Part shown: piece by piece, positions 7,261 to 15,777 of the stretch
Numbering within the stretch: position 1 is the stretch's first letter
Layout: the number at the start of each line of letters is the position of its first letter
Source: JAVVRI01 sp036654795
GTDB lineage: Bacteria; Bacteroidota; Bacteroidia; Bacteroidales; Tannerellaceae
Assembly (NCBI GenBank): GCA_036654795.1
Contig: JAVVRI010000017.1
Span: forward strand, 1 to 23,437
Direction of reading: 5' to 3'
Length of the DNA: 23,437 nt
Made by a program: the position numbers and the translations under genes
Notes under the pieces: model-generated
The model's database searches: none
The model's input: the letters and a program-made list of their open reading frames with translations, nothing else
Told to the model about the DNA's origin: nothing

Positions 7261-7294
7261 AACGGCTCGTTAGCTATTTTTTTTCGCTGCCTAG
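7245..7294. terminator. Strong bidirectional hairpin between convergent genes
   Basis: CTAGGCAGCGAAAAAAAA (7245-7262) pairs perfectly with 7277-7294 over 18 bp, with a 14-nt loop. The A8 and T8 tracts lie at the loop-proximal ends of the arms rather than after the stem, so it is not a textbook terminator, but its place between the convergent fimbrillin-like and GH110 genes suggests transcription termination in both directions. Confidence 0.6.
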
Positions 7295-7356
7295 TGAAAA
7301 TCATCTCAAACTGCAGTACTAATTTTGGAGTGGTTAGCACTGTATTTTTTTACTAC

Positions 7357-9168
7357 TTAATTTTCTGTCTTTACATCCCGCGCTTCGTCGAAGCCACCAT
7401 CAAACTGATTGTCTTTCAGGTCGGCGTTGATCACGCGCTGGAAGAAGAAGCGATATCGATTCCAATGAAAAGCGGGATAGTCGCTATTCTGTTTGATCGT
7501 ATTTCCGCGGAAAATAAGACCGTCTACCGACTTGGCATACAGAATCGGGGCATCGAACGTTTCGAACTCGTTGTTTTCGATCACGATACCGCTATGAAAG
7601 TACTTCTGCTGAGCAGCCAGATCAGGGATCTCCGGGTAGATAGAGATAACGGCGTTAGTAAACTGAAACATGTTCGTCAATGCATTTATAAATTTGTTGT
7701 TCCTGATCAGCACATCATGGCAGGCTCCGGTCTCAAACCAACCGTTACAGTCACCGCAAAGCAGGATAGCGGTACCGGAGGTGTGGTCGAACAAATTATT
7801 CTCTACAATCGTCTTTTTAGGAGTACTGAATAAAGAGCCGCGGGCACGGTTGTTGCGGATAATATTATCGGCAAAAAGGACTTCGGGCGTCCAGCTAAGA
7901 TTCTCGATACCGAAGAAGGCCGATTCGTTTATGGCCGTATCCACCGGCAGTTCAAAGCGGATTCGGAACTGCTTTACCCCTTTATCGATCGGTTTGTCTA
8001 TCACGTCGATGGCCGTAATCCGGTTTTGATCACCAATTAATTCCATTGTCTTTGAATCTACAAACTGCACCGTGTCTCCCACTTCTCCCCACAGAAAGCC
8101 GTAAGTCTGTCCGTGCATATATTCTCCGACCAATGTCCGATCGTCCTCACGCTTTTGCACCTTTAAGTAAGTGCCATGTATGTTAATTGCATCGTCCATC
8201 ATGCCTTCATAAAGACCGTTCTTTGAAATAATTTTCCCCTTACAACCGGAGAAATGGGTAGCATCAGCCTGAGTCGTGAAATAACGCGGATCGCTCTCGC
8301 CGCGAAGGCAGACAGAAAAGCCGTCTAAGGTAATGTTTTCGCTCATCTGAGCCAACAAACCCATTCCTTCAGCATAATGAACCTGGACGTTGCTGAGCTG
8401 CGTATTAGTGTCGTAAGAAAGAAAAATGCCCGGTGTGGGGCGGCCGTAGCTACGCATCACCACAACAGTTCCGGGGATCAGTTTCTTGTTATCCCAGTGG
8501 GAAGACCGGATAACACGCGGTGAAAGCTCCGTTACGCCACGAGTGCCGACAGCAATATCGCTGGTGGTATAGACCAGTCGCTTCGTCTCTCCTTCAAAAG
8601 CAATACCCCAACCGGGTATATGCTCCCAACCTTCACCCTTTGCCACAAAAGCACTGTCTCGCACCTCATACTCCACCCACGGAGCCACTTCGAACGTGAT
8701 GCTTCCGGCCAACGTGTCATTTTCGAGCACTTTTACCTGACTGATATGGGGATTCTTAAAGTCAATACTAAAGTTCTTCAGCGTACAATTCTCTGATCGT
8801 AGCAACGATACCGGCAACATTCGTCCGTGAAAAATAAGTTCTGAACCTTGTCCATCAAAGGTTACGTTTTTCATATCCTCAAAAGCAAGACCTACCCGCT
8901 TAGGATTGTCCTGGTCGTGATTAGAAACAAAATACTCTCGCTCAGCAGCTCCTTCAGGATAAAAGTCGTAACGACCTTTGGGCAAGGTGACAAGAATCGG
9001 CTTGTTGTCGGCACATGCTTTTTGAATCTCCATCAAAGCCTTCTCCATCAGTGGTGAAGCATTTGTTTCACTATCCGGCGACAGCCCGTAATCCGATAAA
9101 TCATACGAGCCTTTCTCACAAGAAAGACACATAAAGACAAGCAATAAACTTAGCATTTTCTTTTTCAT
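7357..9168 (-). CDS. glaB: GH110 alpha-1,3-galactosidase (lipoprotein)
   Basis: A 603-aa right-handed parallel beta-helix enzyme of glycoside hydrolase family 110, which removes terminal alpha-1,3-linked galactose from host glycans such as the blood-group B determinant and, in subfamily B, linear alpha-Gal. The start is set at 9168 because MKKKMLSLLLVFMCLSC forms a lipoprotein signal (Cys17); the open frame continues upstream to 9219 without a signal. Family stretches are SNHDQDNPKRVGLAFEDMKN, HYAEGMGLLAQ, TTQADATHFSGCKGKI, YEGMMDDAINIHGTYLKV and SLFSTPKKTIVENNLFDHTS. Asp302 (QADATH) and Asp325/Asp326 (MMDDAIN) have the spacing of the catalytic acidic residues I recall for the family. The lipid anchor and beta-helix place it in the periplasm or on the cell surface. 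It has its own -7 motif. Subfamily A versus B is not certain from sequence reading, so the symbol is tentative. Confidence 0.93.
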   Translation of the reverse strand: MKKKMLSLLLVFMCLSCEKGSYDLSDYGLSPDSETNASPLMEKALMEIQKACADNKPILVTLPKGRYDFYPEGAAEREYFVSNHDQDNPKRVGLAFEDMKNVTFDGQGSELIFHGRMLPVSLLRSENCTLKNFSIDFKNPHISQVKVLENDTLAGSITFEVAPWVEYEVRDSAFVAKGEGWEHIPGWGIAFEGETKRLVYTTSDIAVGTRGVTELSPRVIRSSHWDNKKLIPGTVVVMRSYGRPTPGIFLSYDTNTQLSNVQVHYAEGMGLLAQMSENITLDGFSVCLRGESDPRYFTTQADATHFSGCKGKIISKNGLYEGMMDDAINIHGTYLKVQKREDDRTLVGEYMHGQTYGFLWGEVGDTVQFVDSKTMELIGDQNRITAIDVIDKPIDKGVKQFRIRFELPVDTAINESAFFGIENLSWTPEVLFADNIIRNNRARGSLFSTPKKTIVENNLFDHTSGTAILLCGDCNGWFETGACHDVLIRNNKFINALTNMFQFTNAVISIYPEIPDLAAQQKYFHSGIVIENNEFETFDAPILYAKSVDGLIFRGNTIKQNSDYPAFHWNRYRFFFQRVINADLKDNQFDGGFDEARDVKTEN

Positions 9169-9216
9169 AATCCTATTGATTGGGTTTGCAATTAGTATTC
9201 TAACGAATAGACAATG

Positions 9217-9224
9217 CAAAAGTA
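9217..9224 (-). promoter_or_regulatory. -7 element of the GH110 gene
   Basis: On the minus strand TACTTTTG matches TAnnTTTG exactly and lies 48 nt before the chosen start codon (9168). No well-spaced -33 element is visible. Its position inside the upstream open frame argues against the longer start at 9219. Confidence 0.5.
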
Positions 9225-9276
9225 AAAAAAAACATCAAAACAACCTCAGCTTATAACACTTATGAAATTTATTATG

Positions 9277-9284
9277 TACTTTTG
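9277..9284 (+). promoter_or_regulatory. -7 element of the PAS histidine kinase gene; decides its start
   Basis: TACTTTTG matches TAnnTTTG exactly. A transcript starting some 6-8 nt downstream would begin at about 9291, so the in-frame ATG at 9292 would be leaderless, while the ATG at 9319 gets a leader of about 28 nt. This favours 9319. No clear -33 element. Confidence 0.5.
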
Positions 9285-9318
9285 TTAGCGTATGTACATA
9301 ACAATCAAGAAAAAACAC

Positions 9319-11232
9319 ATGGACGAACATTGTATTATCATAGTCATCTTCATATCTCTATTACTTCTCATATTTTCTTTGTTTATTCTCTATAGAATCT
9401 ATTCGCAGACAAAACGGAGAGAGTTGTCCACTCGGAAGGAACTGGAAAATGCAAATTCAAAGTTAAAGATGGCCCTACAAGCCGGCGAACTATCCGTATG
9501 GGAGTATTTGCCTGATGTAGACGACTTCGACTTGGCCGACAAGGAGACTGTGCCTCAACCGGGCATGAAACTTGCCGATGTTACCAATCAACTCATACCT
9601 GAGGATCGCGAGAAACACCGGAAACTAGTGTCCGACATTGTGGACGGAATACATGATAAAGTAATAGAAACCTTCCGCCTTATTGCACCGGACGGCAACA
9701 TCCGCTGGTACGAAATCTATGCCAAAGGAGTAAAAGGAGCCGATGGAAAGGTGAAATATCTAATTGGAACGCAAAAGGATATAACCAAGCAGACCGACAA
9801 AATACTCGAACTGCAAGAGAACAAAAAACAACGCGACTTACTACTCCAAATTACCAACATGATTACTTGGGAATATGACGCAGTAAAAGACAAGATCACT
9901 TCGCCCGACGAAGCCATCTTCTTCACTCATAGTATTCAGATGGAGGATTGCATAAATATTATGATGCCGAAATGCAGAGAAATATTCCGAAAAGCTCTTC
10001 GTGACGTGTTAGAAGGGACATTAGACATAATGAATATCAAAATCCATGTAAAAGACTTGAATGGTACTTTTCGATGGGTACGGTTAATTGCCAAAGCATC
10101 AAGAATCGATGAAAATGGTCAATCGCTGATGCTTATCGGTGCCCGCGAAGAGATTACGGCAGAGGTGGAACGCGAGCATAAGCTACTAAACTACATACGC
10201 CGCTCGGATCTGGTTATTCAATGCAGCAATATCATTCAATGGGATTACGACAAAAGGACAAATGCATTTAGTCGCCTATATACAGACTTTTCCAATCCGG
10301 GCACCTTTATACGCAAGCCGTTCCAGTTCTTTATACATCCGGACGACCGCTTTATTCTAATGGATGTAATGGCAAAGTTAGTAGACAACAATTATCTGAC
10401 TACAAACTCGCATTTCCGCATTAAAATTGATGATGACACCGACTACAGATGGATCAACTCATTCGCCGTCCCGATTGAGAGAGACAAAAATGGCGAAATA
10501 ATATCCATCACCGGCATACTGCTCGACATGACCCACGTAGAAAAAGCAGAAGAGTCGAATCGGATGAAAAGCGCCTTCCTTGCCAATATGAGCCACGAGA
10601 TACGCACCCCCCTAAACGCCATCGTAGGCTTCTCGCAATTACTAAAAGAGACGGACGATAAGAAGGAGGTAGCCGAATTTGTACGTATCATTGAAGACAA
10701 CAACAGCCTGCTGCTCCAGATCATCGACGATATCCTCTGCCTCTCTAAAATAGAGGCCGGAAAGATGGAGTTCAATTATTCAGACTTCGACATCACAGAG
10801 GTGATAAATGATTTAAAGAAAGTCTATATCCCAATCGTAAAAACAGGGGTAGAATTAGTCTGCAACCTGCCTTACCCCAGCTATTTCATACATTCGGAAA
10901 AGAACCGCCTGACGCAGGTATTGTCCAACCTGATGAGCAATGCTTCGAAGTTCACTTCGACAGGTTCCATCACAATAGGGTTCAGCAAAACAACAACGGG
11001 ACTGTCGTTCTATGTAACCGATACCGGAAAAGGGATTAGTAAAGAAAAGCTACCGAAAATATTCGACCGTTTCATCAAGCTTGACGAGTTTGTACAAGGA
11101 ACAGGCCTTGGCTTATCCATTTGCCAAATGATCGTTCACAAGCTAAAGGGTACTATCTCCGTAGAATCCGAACTAGGCAAAGGCGCCACCTTCCGGTTTA
11201 ACATTACCTGCGATTCAGTCAGCACGCCGTAA
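9319..11232 (+). CDS. PAS-domain sensor histidine kinase
   Basis: A 637-aa membrane-tethered histidine kinase. The order is: one N-terminal membrane helix (about residues 5-27, IIIVIFISLLLLIFSLFILY); a short coiled segment; three PAS-like modules, of which the first two end in PAC-type signatures (YLIGTQKDITKQ; LMLIGAREEITAEVE) and the third in ITGILLDMTHVEKAEESN; HisKA with phospho-acceptor His426 in MSHEIRTPLNAIVGFS; and a HATPase_c domain (N box NRLTQVLSNLMSNASKF, G boxes DTGKGIS and GTGLGLSI). There is no receiver domain and no response regulator gene nearby, so its partner is elsewhere. A start at 9292 is possible but less likely given the promoter motif. It lies between the GH110 and GH29 genes, but both are on the other strand, so a regulatory link is only a guess. 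Confidence 0.93.
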   Translation: MDEHCIIIVIFISLLLLIFSLFILYRIYSQTKRRELSTRKELENANSKLKMALQAGELSVWEYLPDVDDFDLADKETVPQPGMKLADVTNQLIPEDREKHRKLVSDIVDGIHDKVIETFRLIAPDGNIRWYEIYAKGVKGADGKVKYLIGTQKDITKQTDKILELQENKKQRDLLLQITNMITWEYDAVKDKITSPDEAIFFTHSIQMEDCINIMMPKCREIFRKALRDVLEGTLDIMNIKIHVKDLNGTFRWVRLIAKASRIDENGQSLMLIGAREEITAEVEREHKLLNYIRRSDLVIQCSNIIQWDYDKRTNAFSRLYTDFSNPGTFIRKPFQFFIHPDDRFILMDVMAKLVDNNYLTTNSHFRIKIDDDTDYRWINSFAVPIERDKNGEIISITGILLDMTHVEKAEESNRMKSAFLANMSHEIRTPLNAIVGFSQLLKETDDKKEVAEFVRIIEDNNSLLLQIIDDILCLSKIEAGKMEFNYSDFDITEVINDLKKVYIPIVKTGVELVCNLPYPSYFIHSEKNRLTQVLSNLMSNASKFTSTGSITIGFSKTTTGLSFYVTDTGKGISKEKLPKIFDRFIKLDEFVQGTGLGLSICQMIVHKLKGTISVESELGKGATFRFNITCDSVSTP

Positions 11233-11284
11233 GTTCAATTTAAATATTTTTGCTAAAACTATCTAAACAAACTTTGTGTGTAAC

Positions 11285-11328
11285 ACTGACCGTAACCTTT
11301 CTTGTGGAGGGGAAAGGTTGCGGTCAGT
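11285..11328. terminator. Bidirectional hairpin between kinase and fucosidase genes
   Basis: A 17-bp stem, 11285-11301 (ACTGACCGTAACCTTTC) against 11312-11328, with one mismatch or G-U pair and a 10-nt loop. It lies between convergent stop codons (11232 and 11346). There is no strong T run on either side, so a terminator is likely but not textbook. Confidence 0.65.
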
Positions 11329-11345
11329 TGCTGAATGGTGGCTGC

Positions 11346-13400
11346 TTATTCTTCTGTAATGACGGAGAATTCAGCAATACCCGCTTGTTTCCGTTCATCG
11401 GTGATACGGGTAGCCATGAGGCGGATTTGCGTTCCGGGCGTTGCGGGGAAGCGGATTTCCTGCTCAATCGGATTATGACGGATATTGGAGAACTCGCCCT
11501 TTGCTACTCTTTTATCATTGACGTATAGCTCATAGTCGGAGATGTGTCCACTGGCATCGCGTCCTTGGTTCGGAGTGTAACGGAAGCCACTGATACGCGC
11601 CTCTTTACTCAGTTTTAGGATTAGTTCTTGTTTGCCTGCTGGCAGGTAGTAGGTGGTGTATCCGTTGCCGTCTAGTATCATCGCTGCCTTCTCGTCTTTG
11701 GGCGAAAGGATGGTATAACTACCGGCAGGCAGATCGAATGACTGCACGGAAACGGGGCTGCTTTTATCGAACGCCTTGTCCCAAGCAATGGCTTTGATGG
11801 TTCCTTTCTGTGCAAAAGTGAACGGAGCAGTGTAGGCGGGAGAGTCTTTTGTGGGCGTACTTCCATCGGTGGTGAAATGTATTTCAGATCCGGTGTCGCC
11901 GGCTTGTATTTTCACTTCGTCTGCTCCATTGCGTGTGATGACGGGCTCTGTTACTAATGCGGGGGCTAGATAGGCTTCTACCGTATTGATGCAAAGTGGC
12001 CCGCGGGCATCAGTAAAGTTGACGCGCAGCTTCTCTGCTGTTACGGTTGGGAAGCGGACAATACGTTTATAACCGACTGTTGTAGTCGAGTCTACCGTAG
12101 CGACTGTCTCCCAAAGGCCATTCTTTTCCACTTCAATGTTGAATGCTTTGACGCGCTGTCCCAGCGGAATGTATTCCTGAATCAGCAGGCGGTTCATCTC
12201 TGTCGGTCGGGTCAGGGTAAAGGTGAGCGAGGCGTTGGTTACGCCGTCTTCTGTTGCCCAATAACTATCCCAATTACCATCGGTTGCCTTGTTTGCACCG
12301 AAGTTGCGCCCACGTTTGTTGCTGGCTTCTACGTAGATGCCTTTCAATAGATTTTCTCTGAGGTCTTGTTGGATGGTCTGATACCATTCCACTGCACGGG
12401 CAGAGTCTACGGGATTGATCCTGCCATCCAGGGCTACTGGGAAGTTGAGCAGGAAGTTCGCATTATGACCTACACTATTGTAATAAAGGTTTACTAAATG
12501 TGCCAATGAGCGCACTTGATGGTCTTCACGGGCATGATAGAACCATCCCGGGCGGATGGATACGTCACATTCGCCGCCCAACCATTGTTCGCCGTCCTCC
12601 ATACCCCATTGGTTCTGATGGTAGTCTGTTTCTTTGGAAACAGTGTAGAGACTCCATTGCGTATTGCCCGCCCATCCTTCTTCATTGCCAATCCAGCGAA
12701 TGTCCGGCACAGTACCGCCGAAGATCATAGCTCCCGGATGGAGCTTCTTGATGGTTTTGCGTGCCTCTTCGTATTGATAATAGGTTTTTGGGTCGATGCT
12801 ACGAGCCTCGTCCGCACCTCCATACCAGCCGCTACCGCCATTGGCACCGTCGAACCAGTACTCGAACAGTGGACCATAGTTACTGATCAGCTCTTTCATT
12901 TGTGCATGAAAGGTGGCTACATATTCCGGTTTCCCATAGTTGGCGTTGTTTCTGTCCCAAGGAGAGAGGTATATGCCGAATTTCAAGCCGTGACGCTTGC
13001 AAGCATCTGATAGTTCACGCACCATGTCTCCTTTCCCCTCTTTCCAGGGAGATTGCTTTACACTGTAATCCGTTGTCTCGGTAGGCCAGAGGCAGAAGCC
13101 ATCGTGATGCTTGGCGGTTAGGATCACACCCTTCAAGCCGGCAGCTTTGATGGTACGTACCCATTGATCGCAATCCAGATTCGTCGGGTTAAAGGTTGCT
13201 GCGGGCGTGTTGCCGTATCCCCACTCTAGGTCATTAAAGGTGTTCAGACCGAAATGCACAAAAGCATAGGTCTCCATTTTGTGCCAAGCAATCTGTTCAG
13301 GCGTAGGAAGCGGCAGAATAGGTGCCGGTGGCGTTGCCTCTTTACAAGCAAAGAGCGTACTGAGGCATATACCTAGTAACAGTGTGTTTAAGTGCTTCAT
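11346..13400 (-). CDS. GH29 alpha-L-fucosidase, multidomain lipoprotein
   Basis: A 684-aa exported enzyme that hydrolyses terminal alpha-L-fucose from glycans. The signal MKHLNTLLLGICLSTLFAC has a lipobox Cys at 19. The GH29 catalytic domain is at about 30-345, with AKHHDGFCLWP (96-106) and the nucleophile Asp184 in EYWFDGANGG. It is followed by a discoidin (F5/8 type C, CBM32-like) domain at about 355-478, a chitobiase/hexosaminidase-type C-terminal repeat (IHFTTDGSTPT...IKAIAWDKA, about 485-550) and a second beta-sandwich resembling F5/8 at about 560-684. The architecture resembles the GH29 subfamily that prefers branched alpha-1,3/1,4-fucosides, as in Lewis epitopes, but the subfamily is inferred. 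Its start lies 31 bp after the stop of the AAA-ATPase gene on the same strand, with no promoter motif seen between, so read-through from that gene is possible. Confidence 0.93.
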   Translation of the reverse strand: MKHLNTLLLGICLSTLFACKEATPPAPILPLPTPEQIAWHKMETYAFVHFGLNTFNDLEWGYGNTPAATFNPTNLDCDQWVRTIKAAGLKGVILTAKHHDGFCLWPTETTDYSVKQSPWKEGKGDMVRELSDACKRHGLKFGIYLSPWDRNNANYGKPEYVATFHAQMKELISNYGPLFEYWFDGANGGSGWYGGADEARSIDPKTYYQYEEARKTIKKLHPGAMIFGGTVPDIRWIGNEEGWAGNTQWSLYTVSKETDYHQNQWGMEDGEQWLGGECDVSIRPGWFYHAREDHQVRSLAHLVNLYYNSVGHNANFLLNFPVALDGRINPVDSARAVEWYQTIQQDLRENLLKGIYVEASNKRGRNFGANKATDGNWDSYWATEDGVTNASLTFTLTRPTEMNRLLIQEYIPLGQRVKAFNIEVEKNGLWETVATVDSTTTVGYKRIVRFPTVTAEKLRVNFTDARGPLCINTVEAYLAPALVTEPVITRNGADEVKIQAGDTGSEIHFTTDGSTPTKDSPAYTAPFTFAQKGTIKAIAWDKAFDKSSPVSVQSFDLPAGSYTILSPKDEKAAMILDGNGYTTYYLPAGKQELILKLSKEARISGFRYTPNQGRDASGHISDYELYVNDKRVAKGEFSNIRHNPIEQEIRFPATPGTQIRLMATRITDERKQAGIAEFSVITEE

Positions 13401-13431
13401 GTTTCTATGTGTTATAATCGTTTATTTGTTG

Positions 13432-15180
13432 TTATTTGATTTCTACCTCCTCCATCGCCACGATCTCCCAAGTACGGAAGACTACGGTTATAAGGCGCAG
13501 TTTTGCTGCTCCGATGGTGGTGGTGACGATTGGGTCGTTGGCGTATTTTAGTAACTGCTCCGCTGCTTCTGCTTTCAAGGTAGCGATACGGCTCTCCGGA
13601 TCGTCGGCTTTGGCGTACTTTACTTCCAGCAGATAGGCGTAAGAAATGTCAGTAAGCGTTGGGTTGGGTTGAAAGTAGAAGTCAGCATATCCCTTGCCCG
13701 ATTCATATTCGGGTTGCAGGTAGTAATAGTTTGACAGCCCTAGGTAAGCGAGCAAGAAGCCTTTCACGTGCGCCTCTCCTTCGATGAATTCGCGAATGCG
13801 GCTTTGCGTTTTGAGCTCTGCGGCAATGTAGGCGAAGAGTGGCTGCCAATTGCCATCGTAGGCCATTCCTCCCATCAAGTCGCTCAAGTGGCTAAGGTCG
13901 ATGGAGAAGATCTCTGCCTGTTCATAGCTCTCGATAAGATAATTAAAGAGCTGTTCGCGTACTGTCTGGTTCGGAATGCTTAACACTACCTTACCCCTTT
14001 CACTACCGTTAATAGTTAGTAACCCGAAGTAATAAAGTAGTGATTTGAAGTTATCCGGCTTTACCATCGCCTCAGCAGGGAAACTGTCGTTGATGCGTTC
14101 TGTAACTGTGCGCCCTGTTTCAATAATCTCGCGCACAACAGAGAAGTTTGCCCCCAAATTCTTATCCAGACGGATCAGGTGGCGGATCTTATTATAGTCC
14201 GTACGGATATTGTTATCTACCATCATTTCCGGCGCATATCCAGTACGTATGTAGTTATTCAGAAAGTAAAGCACCATGTCTGAGTTATACATGCTTTCGC
14301 CCAGCGAACGTTTGGCAAAGCAGTAGTTGTCGTACCACGGCTTCATTGTATTGATAAGTGTATCCACACTGTCCACCAATTTCCCCTCTTTATTGTAATA
14401 TTCCAGCATTGTGCGTAGTTCAGCTTCGCTAAAACCTATAATATTATTAAAGTCGGCATCAGAACTAAAGTTGGCACCTATATTGAAGCCTGAAGTCACA
14501 TCGTCTAGCGTCACTGGTGATACACCGGTGATAAACATCCGTTCCAACGCTGCGCCACTATCGGTTGTCGCTCCTTTTATTACGTTAAAGAAGAAACGGA
14601 AGAAGCCTTCGCCATGCGTTGCTTGTCGGTAAGCATCCGTACCGTAAGTGGAAAGGATGGTGTTGGTAAAGTTGTCGTACTCATCAATGATAAGATAGAG
14701 GCGCAATCCGAGGCCTTTGGCTTTCATGTTAATATAACTTAACCGTGCATCTGCCGTAGTGCATTGCATCACCTCCTCCCGGAAGCCGGGCTTAAACAAG
14801 TACTCATACTTATCTAGGAATTGGATGAACTGCATCTTGCAGTGTGTTTCGAACGAAGGCAGTAACTTATCCGGTGCCGGATTGACTTGCGAGAAGTTAA
14901 ACTTCAGCACCATAAACTTGGCGCGCAGCTCCGTAGGGTGTGTATAGATCCACCGTTCACCGAAGAGTTCTTCGAAGCGGTCAGCATTATTGATGTCGTA
15001 ATAGCTTTCAAGGACGCTTATCATCAAGCTCTTGCCAAAGCGGCGAGGGCGGATAAGGAAAAAGAAGGAGGCTGCCTTTTCTATCATGGGGATAAACATT
15101 GTCTTGTCCACATAGTAATAATTCTGTGTGGCGAGTCGGGCGTAGTCGCTCAGTCCGTAGGGGATTCCTTTTGTTGCCAT
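13432..15180 (-). CDS. AAA-ATPase-like / PD-(D/E)XK nuclease-like protein (copy 1)
   Basis: A 582-aa protein of the family that couples a predicted AAA-type ATPase domain (AAA-ATPase_like) to a C-terminal PD-(D/E)XK nuclease-like domain (formerly DUF1703), greatly expanded in gut Bacteroidetes and without an established function. The N-terminus KGIPYGLSDYARL and YYVDKT is typical; the Walker A-like stretch RPRRFGKS is at 44-51 and the Walker B-like LYLIIDEYDN at 161-170. The nuclease core reads D500 (KGYADFYF), E519 and K521 (YLLEVKY), so the catalytic set is intact. MATKG at 15180 is the best start; an in-frame TTG two codons upstream is less likely. A near-identical second copy lies upstream across the assembly gap. 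The protein is soluble, with no signal. A defence, recombination or DNA-repair role is conjecture. Confidence 0.88.
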   Translation of the reverse strand: MATKGIPYGLSDYARLATQNYYYVDKTMFIPMIEKAASFFFLIRPRRFGKSLMISVLESYYDINNADRFEELFGERWIYTHPTELRAKFMVLKFNFSQVNPAPDKLLPSFETHCKMQFIQFLDKYEYLFKPGFREEVMQCTTADARLSYINMKAKGLGLRLYLIIDEYDNFTNTILSTYGTDAYRQATHGEGFFRFFFNVIKGATTDSGAALERMFITGVSPVTLDDVTSGFNIGANFSSDADFNNIIGFSEAELRTMLEYYNKEGKLVDSVDTLINTMKPWYDNYCFAKRSLGESMYNSDMVLYFLNNYIRTGYAPEMMVDNNIRTDYNKIRHLIRLDKNLGANFSVVREIIETGRTVTERINDSFPAEAMVKPDNFKSLLYYFGLLTINGSERGKVVLSIPNQTVREQLFNYLIESYEQAEIFSIDLSHLSDLMGGMAYDGNWQPLFAYIAAELKTQSRIREFIEGEAHVKGFLLAYLGLSNYYYLQPEYESGKGYADFYFQPNPTLTDISYAYLLEVKYAKADDPESRIATLKAEAAEQLLKYANDPIVTTTIGAAKLRLITVVFRTWEIVAMEEVEIK

Positions 15181-15233
15181 AATCAATCTTTCTTTAGTTT
15201 CTTTAAAAACGGTAGCCGTAGTTAACGTGCAGA

Positions 15234-15241
15234 CAAATATA
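15234..15241 (-). promoter_or_regulatory. -7 element of AAA/PD-(D/E)XK copy 1
   Basis: On the minus strand TATATTTG matches TAnnTTTG exactly, 53 nt before the ATG at 15180 and just after the stop codon of copy 2. No -33 element is clear. Confidence 0.4.
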
Positions 15242-15252
15242 ATGAAAAATAT

Positions 15253-15679
15253 TCAGACTGTGAATTGTTCAATTTCTACCTCCTCCATCGCCACAACCTC
15301 CCAAGTGCGGAATACTACAGTTATAAGGCGCAGTTTGGCTGCTCCGATGGTGGTGGTGACGATTGGGTCGTTGGCGTATTTTAGTAACTGCTNNNNNNNN
15401 NNNNNNNNNNNNNNNNNNNNNNNNNNNNNNNNNNNNNNNNNNNNNNNNNNNNNNNNNNNNNNNNNNNNNNNNNNNNNNNNNNNNNNNNNNNNTGTCGTAA
15501 TAGCTTTCAAGGACGCTTATCATCAAGCTCTTGCCAAAGCGGCGAGGACGGATAAGGAAAAAGAAACGTGCTGCTCTCTCTATCATGGGGATAAAGCGCG
15601 TCTTATCCACGTAATAACAGTTGTCACGATTTAGCGTTACATAGTCGCTCAGTCCGTAGGGGATTCCTTTTGTTGCCAT
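15253..15679 (-). CDS. AAA-ATPase-like / PD-(D/E)XK protein (copy 2), interrupted by assembly gap
   Basis: Both ends of a second family member are visible around 100 N. The N-terminal part (15493-15679, MATKGIPYGLSDYVTLNRDN, then YYVDKT, RPRRFGKSLM, VLESYYD) and the C-terminal part (15253-15392, QLLKYANDPIVTTTIGAAKL...VVAMEEVEIEQFTV) align with copy 1 end to end. If the copy is full length, about 1.4 kb is missing, so the 100 N is only a placeholder. Differences from copy 1 cluster: VTLNRDNC replaces ARLATQNY, the C-terminus is longer (EIEQFTV instead of EIK), and the flanks are nearly identical. It cannot be told whether the hidden middle is intact, so a broken gene remains possible. Confidence 0.8.
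15393..15492. other. Assembly gap (100 N)
   Basis: A run of exactly 100 N, the usual placeholder for a scaffold gap of unknown size. It falls within the second of two near-identical genes, as expected when short reads cannot resolve a repeat. Confidence 0.97.
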
Positions 15680-15734
15680 AATCAAATTCTCTTTAGTTAT
15701 TCGCTCAAAACGATCACTATCGTCAATAGCTTGA

Positions 15735-15742
15735 CAAACTTA
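15735..15742 (-). promoter_or_regulatory. -7 element of AAA/PD-(D/E)XK copy 2
   Basis: On the minus strand TAAGTTTG matches TAnnTTTG exactly, 55 nt before the ATG at 15679. The spacing to the start is almost the same as for copy 1, although the sequences of the two leaders differ. Confidence 0.45.
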
Positions 15743-15777
15743 GCTAAAAATAGCCATTAATAAGTGCGTAATGCAGT

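Noticed and set aside
7294..7833. Plus-strand open frame of 179 codons
   Set aside because: It lies antisense to the GH110 gene, whose product is strongly conserved through this stretch.
11285..11328. Riboswitch or small RNA in the hairpin after the PAS kinase gene
   Set aside because: A simple long stem between convergent genes is better explained as a bidirectional terminator.
12516..13010. Plus-strand open frame of 164 codons
   Set aside because: Antisense to the GH29 catalytic domain; no signal or motif.
15227..15634. Open frame across the N run
   Set aside because: It exists only because N is read as an unknown residue and runs antisense to AAA copy 2.
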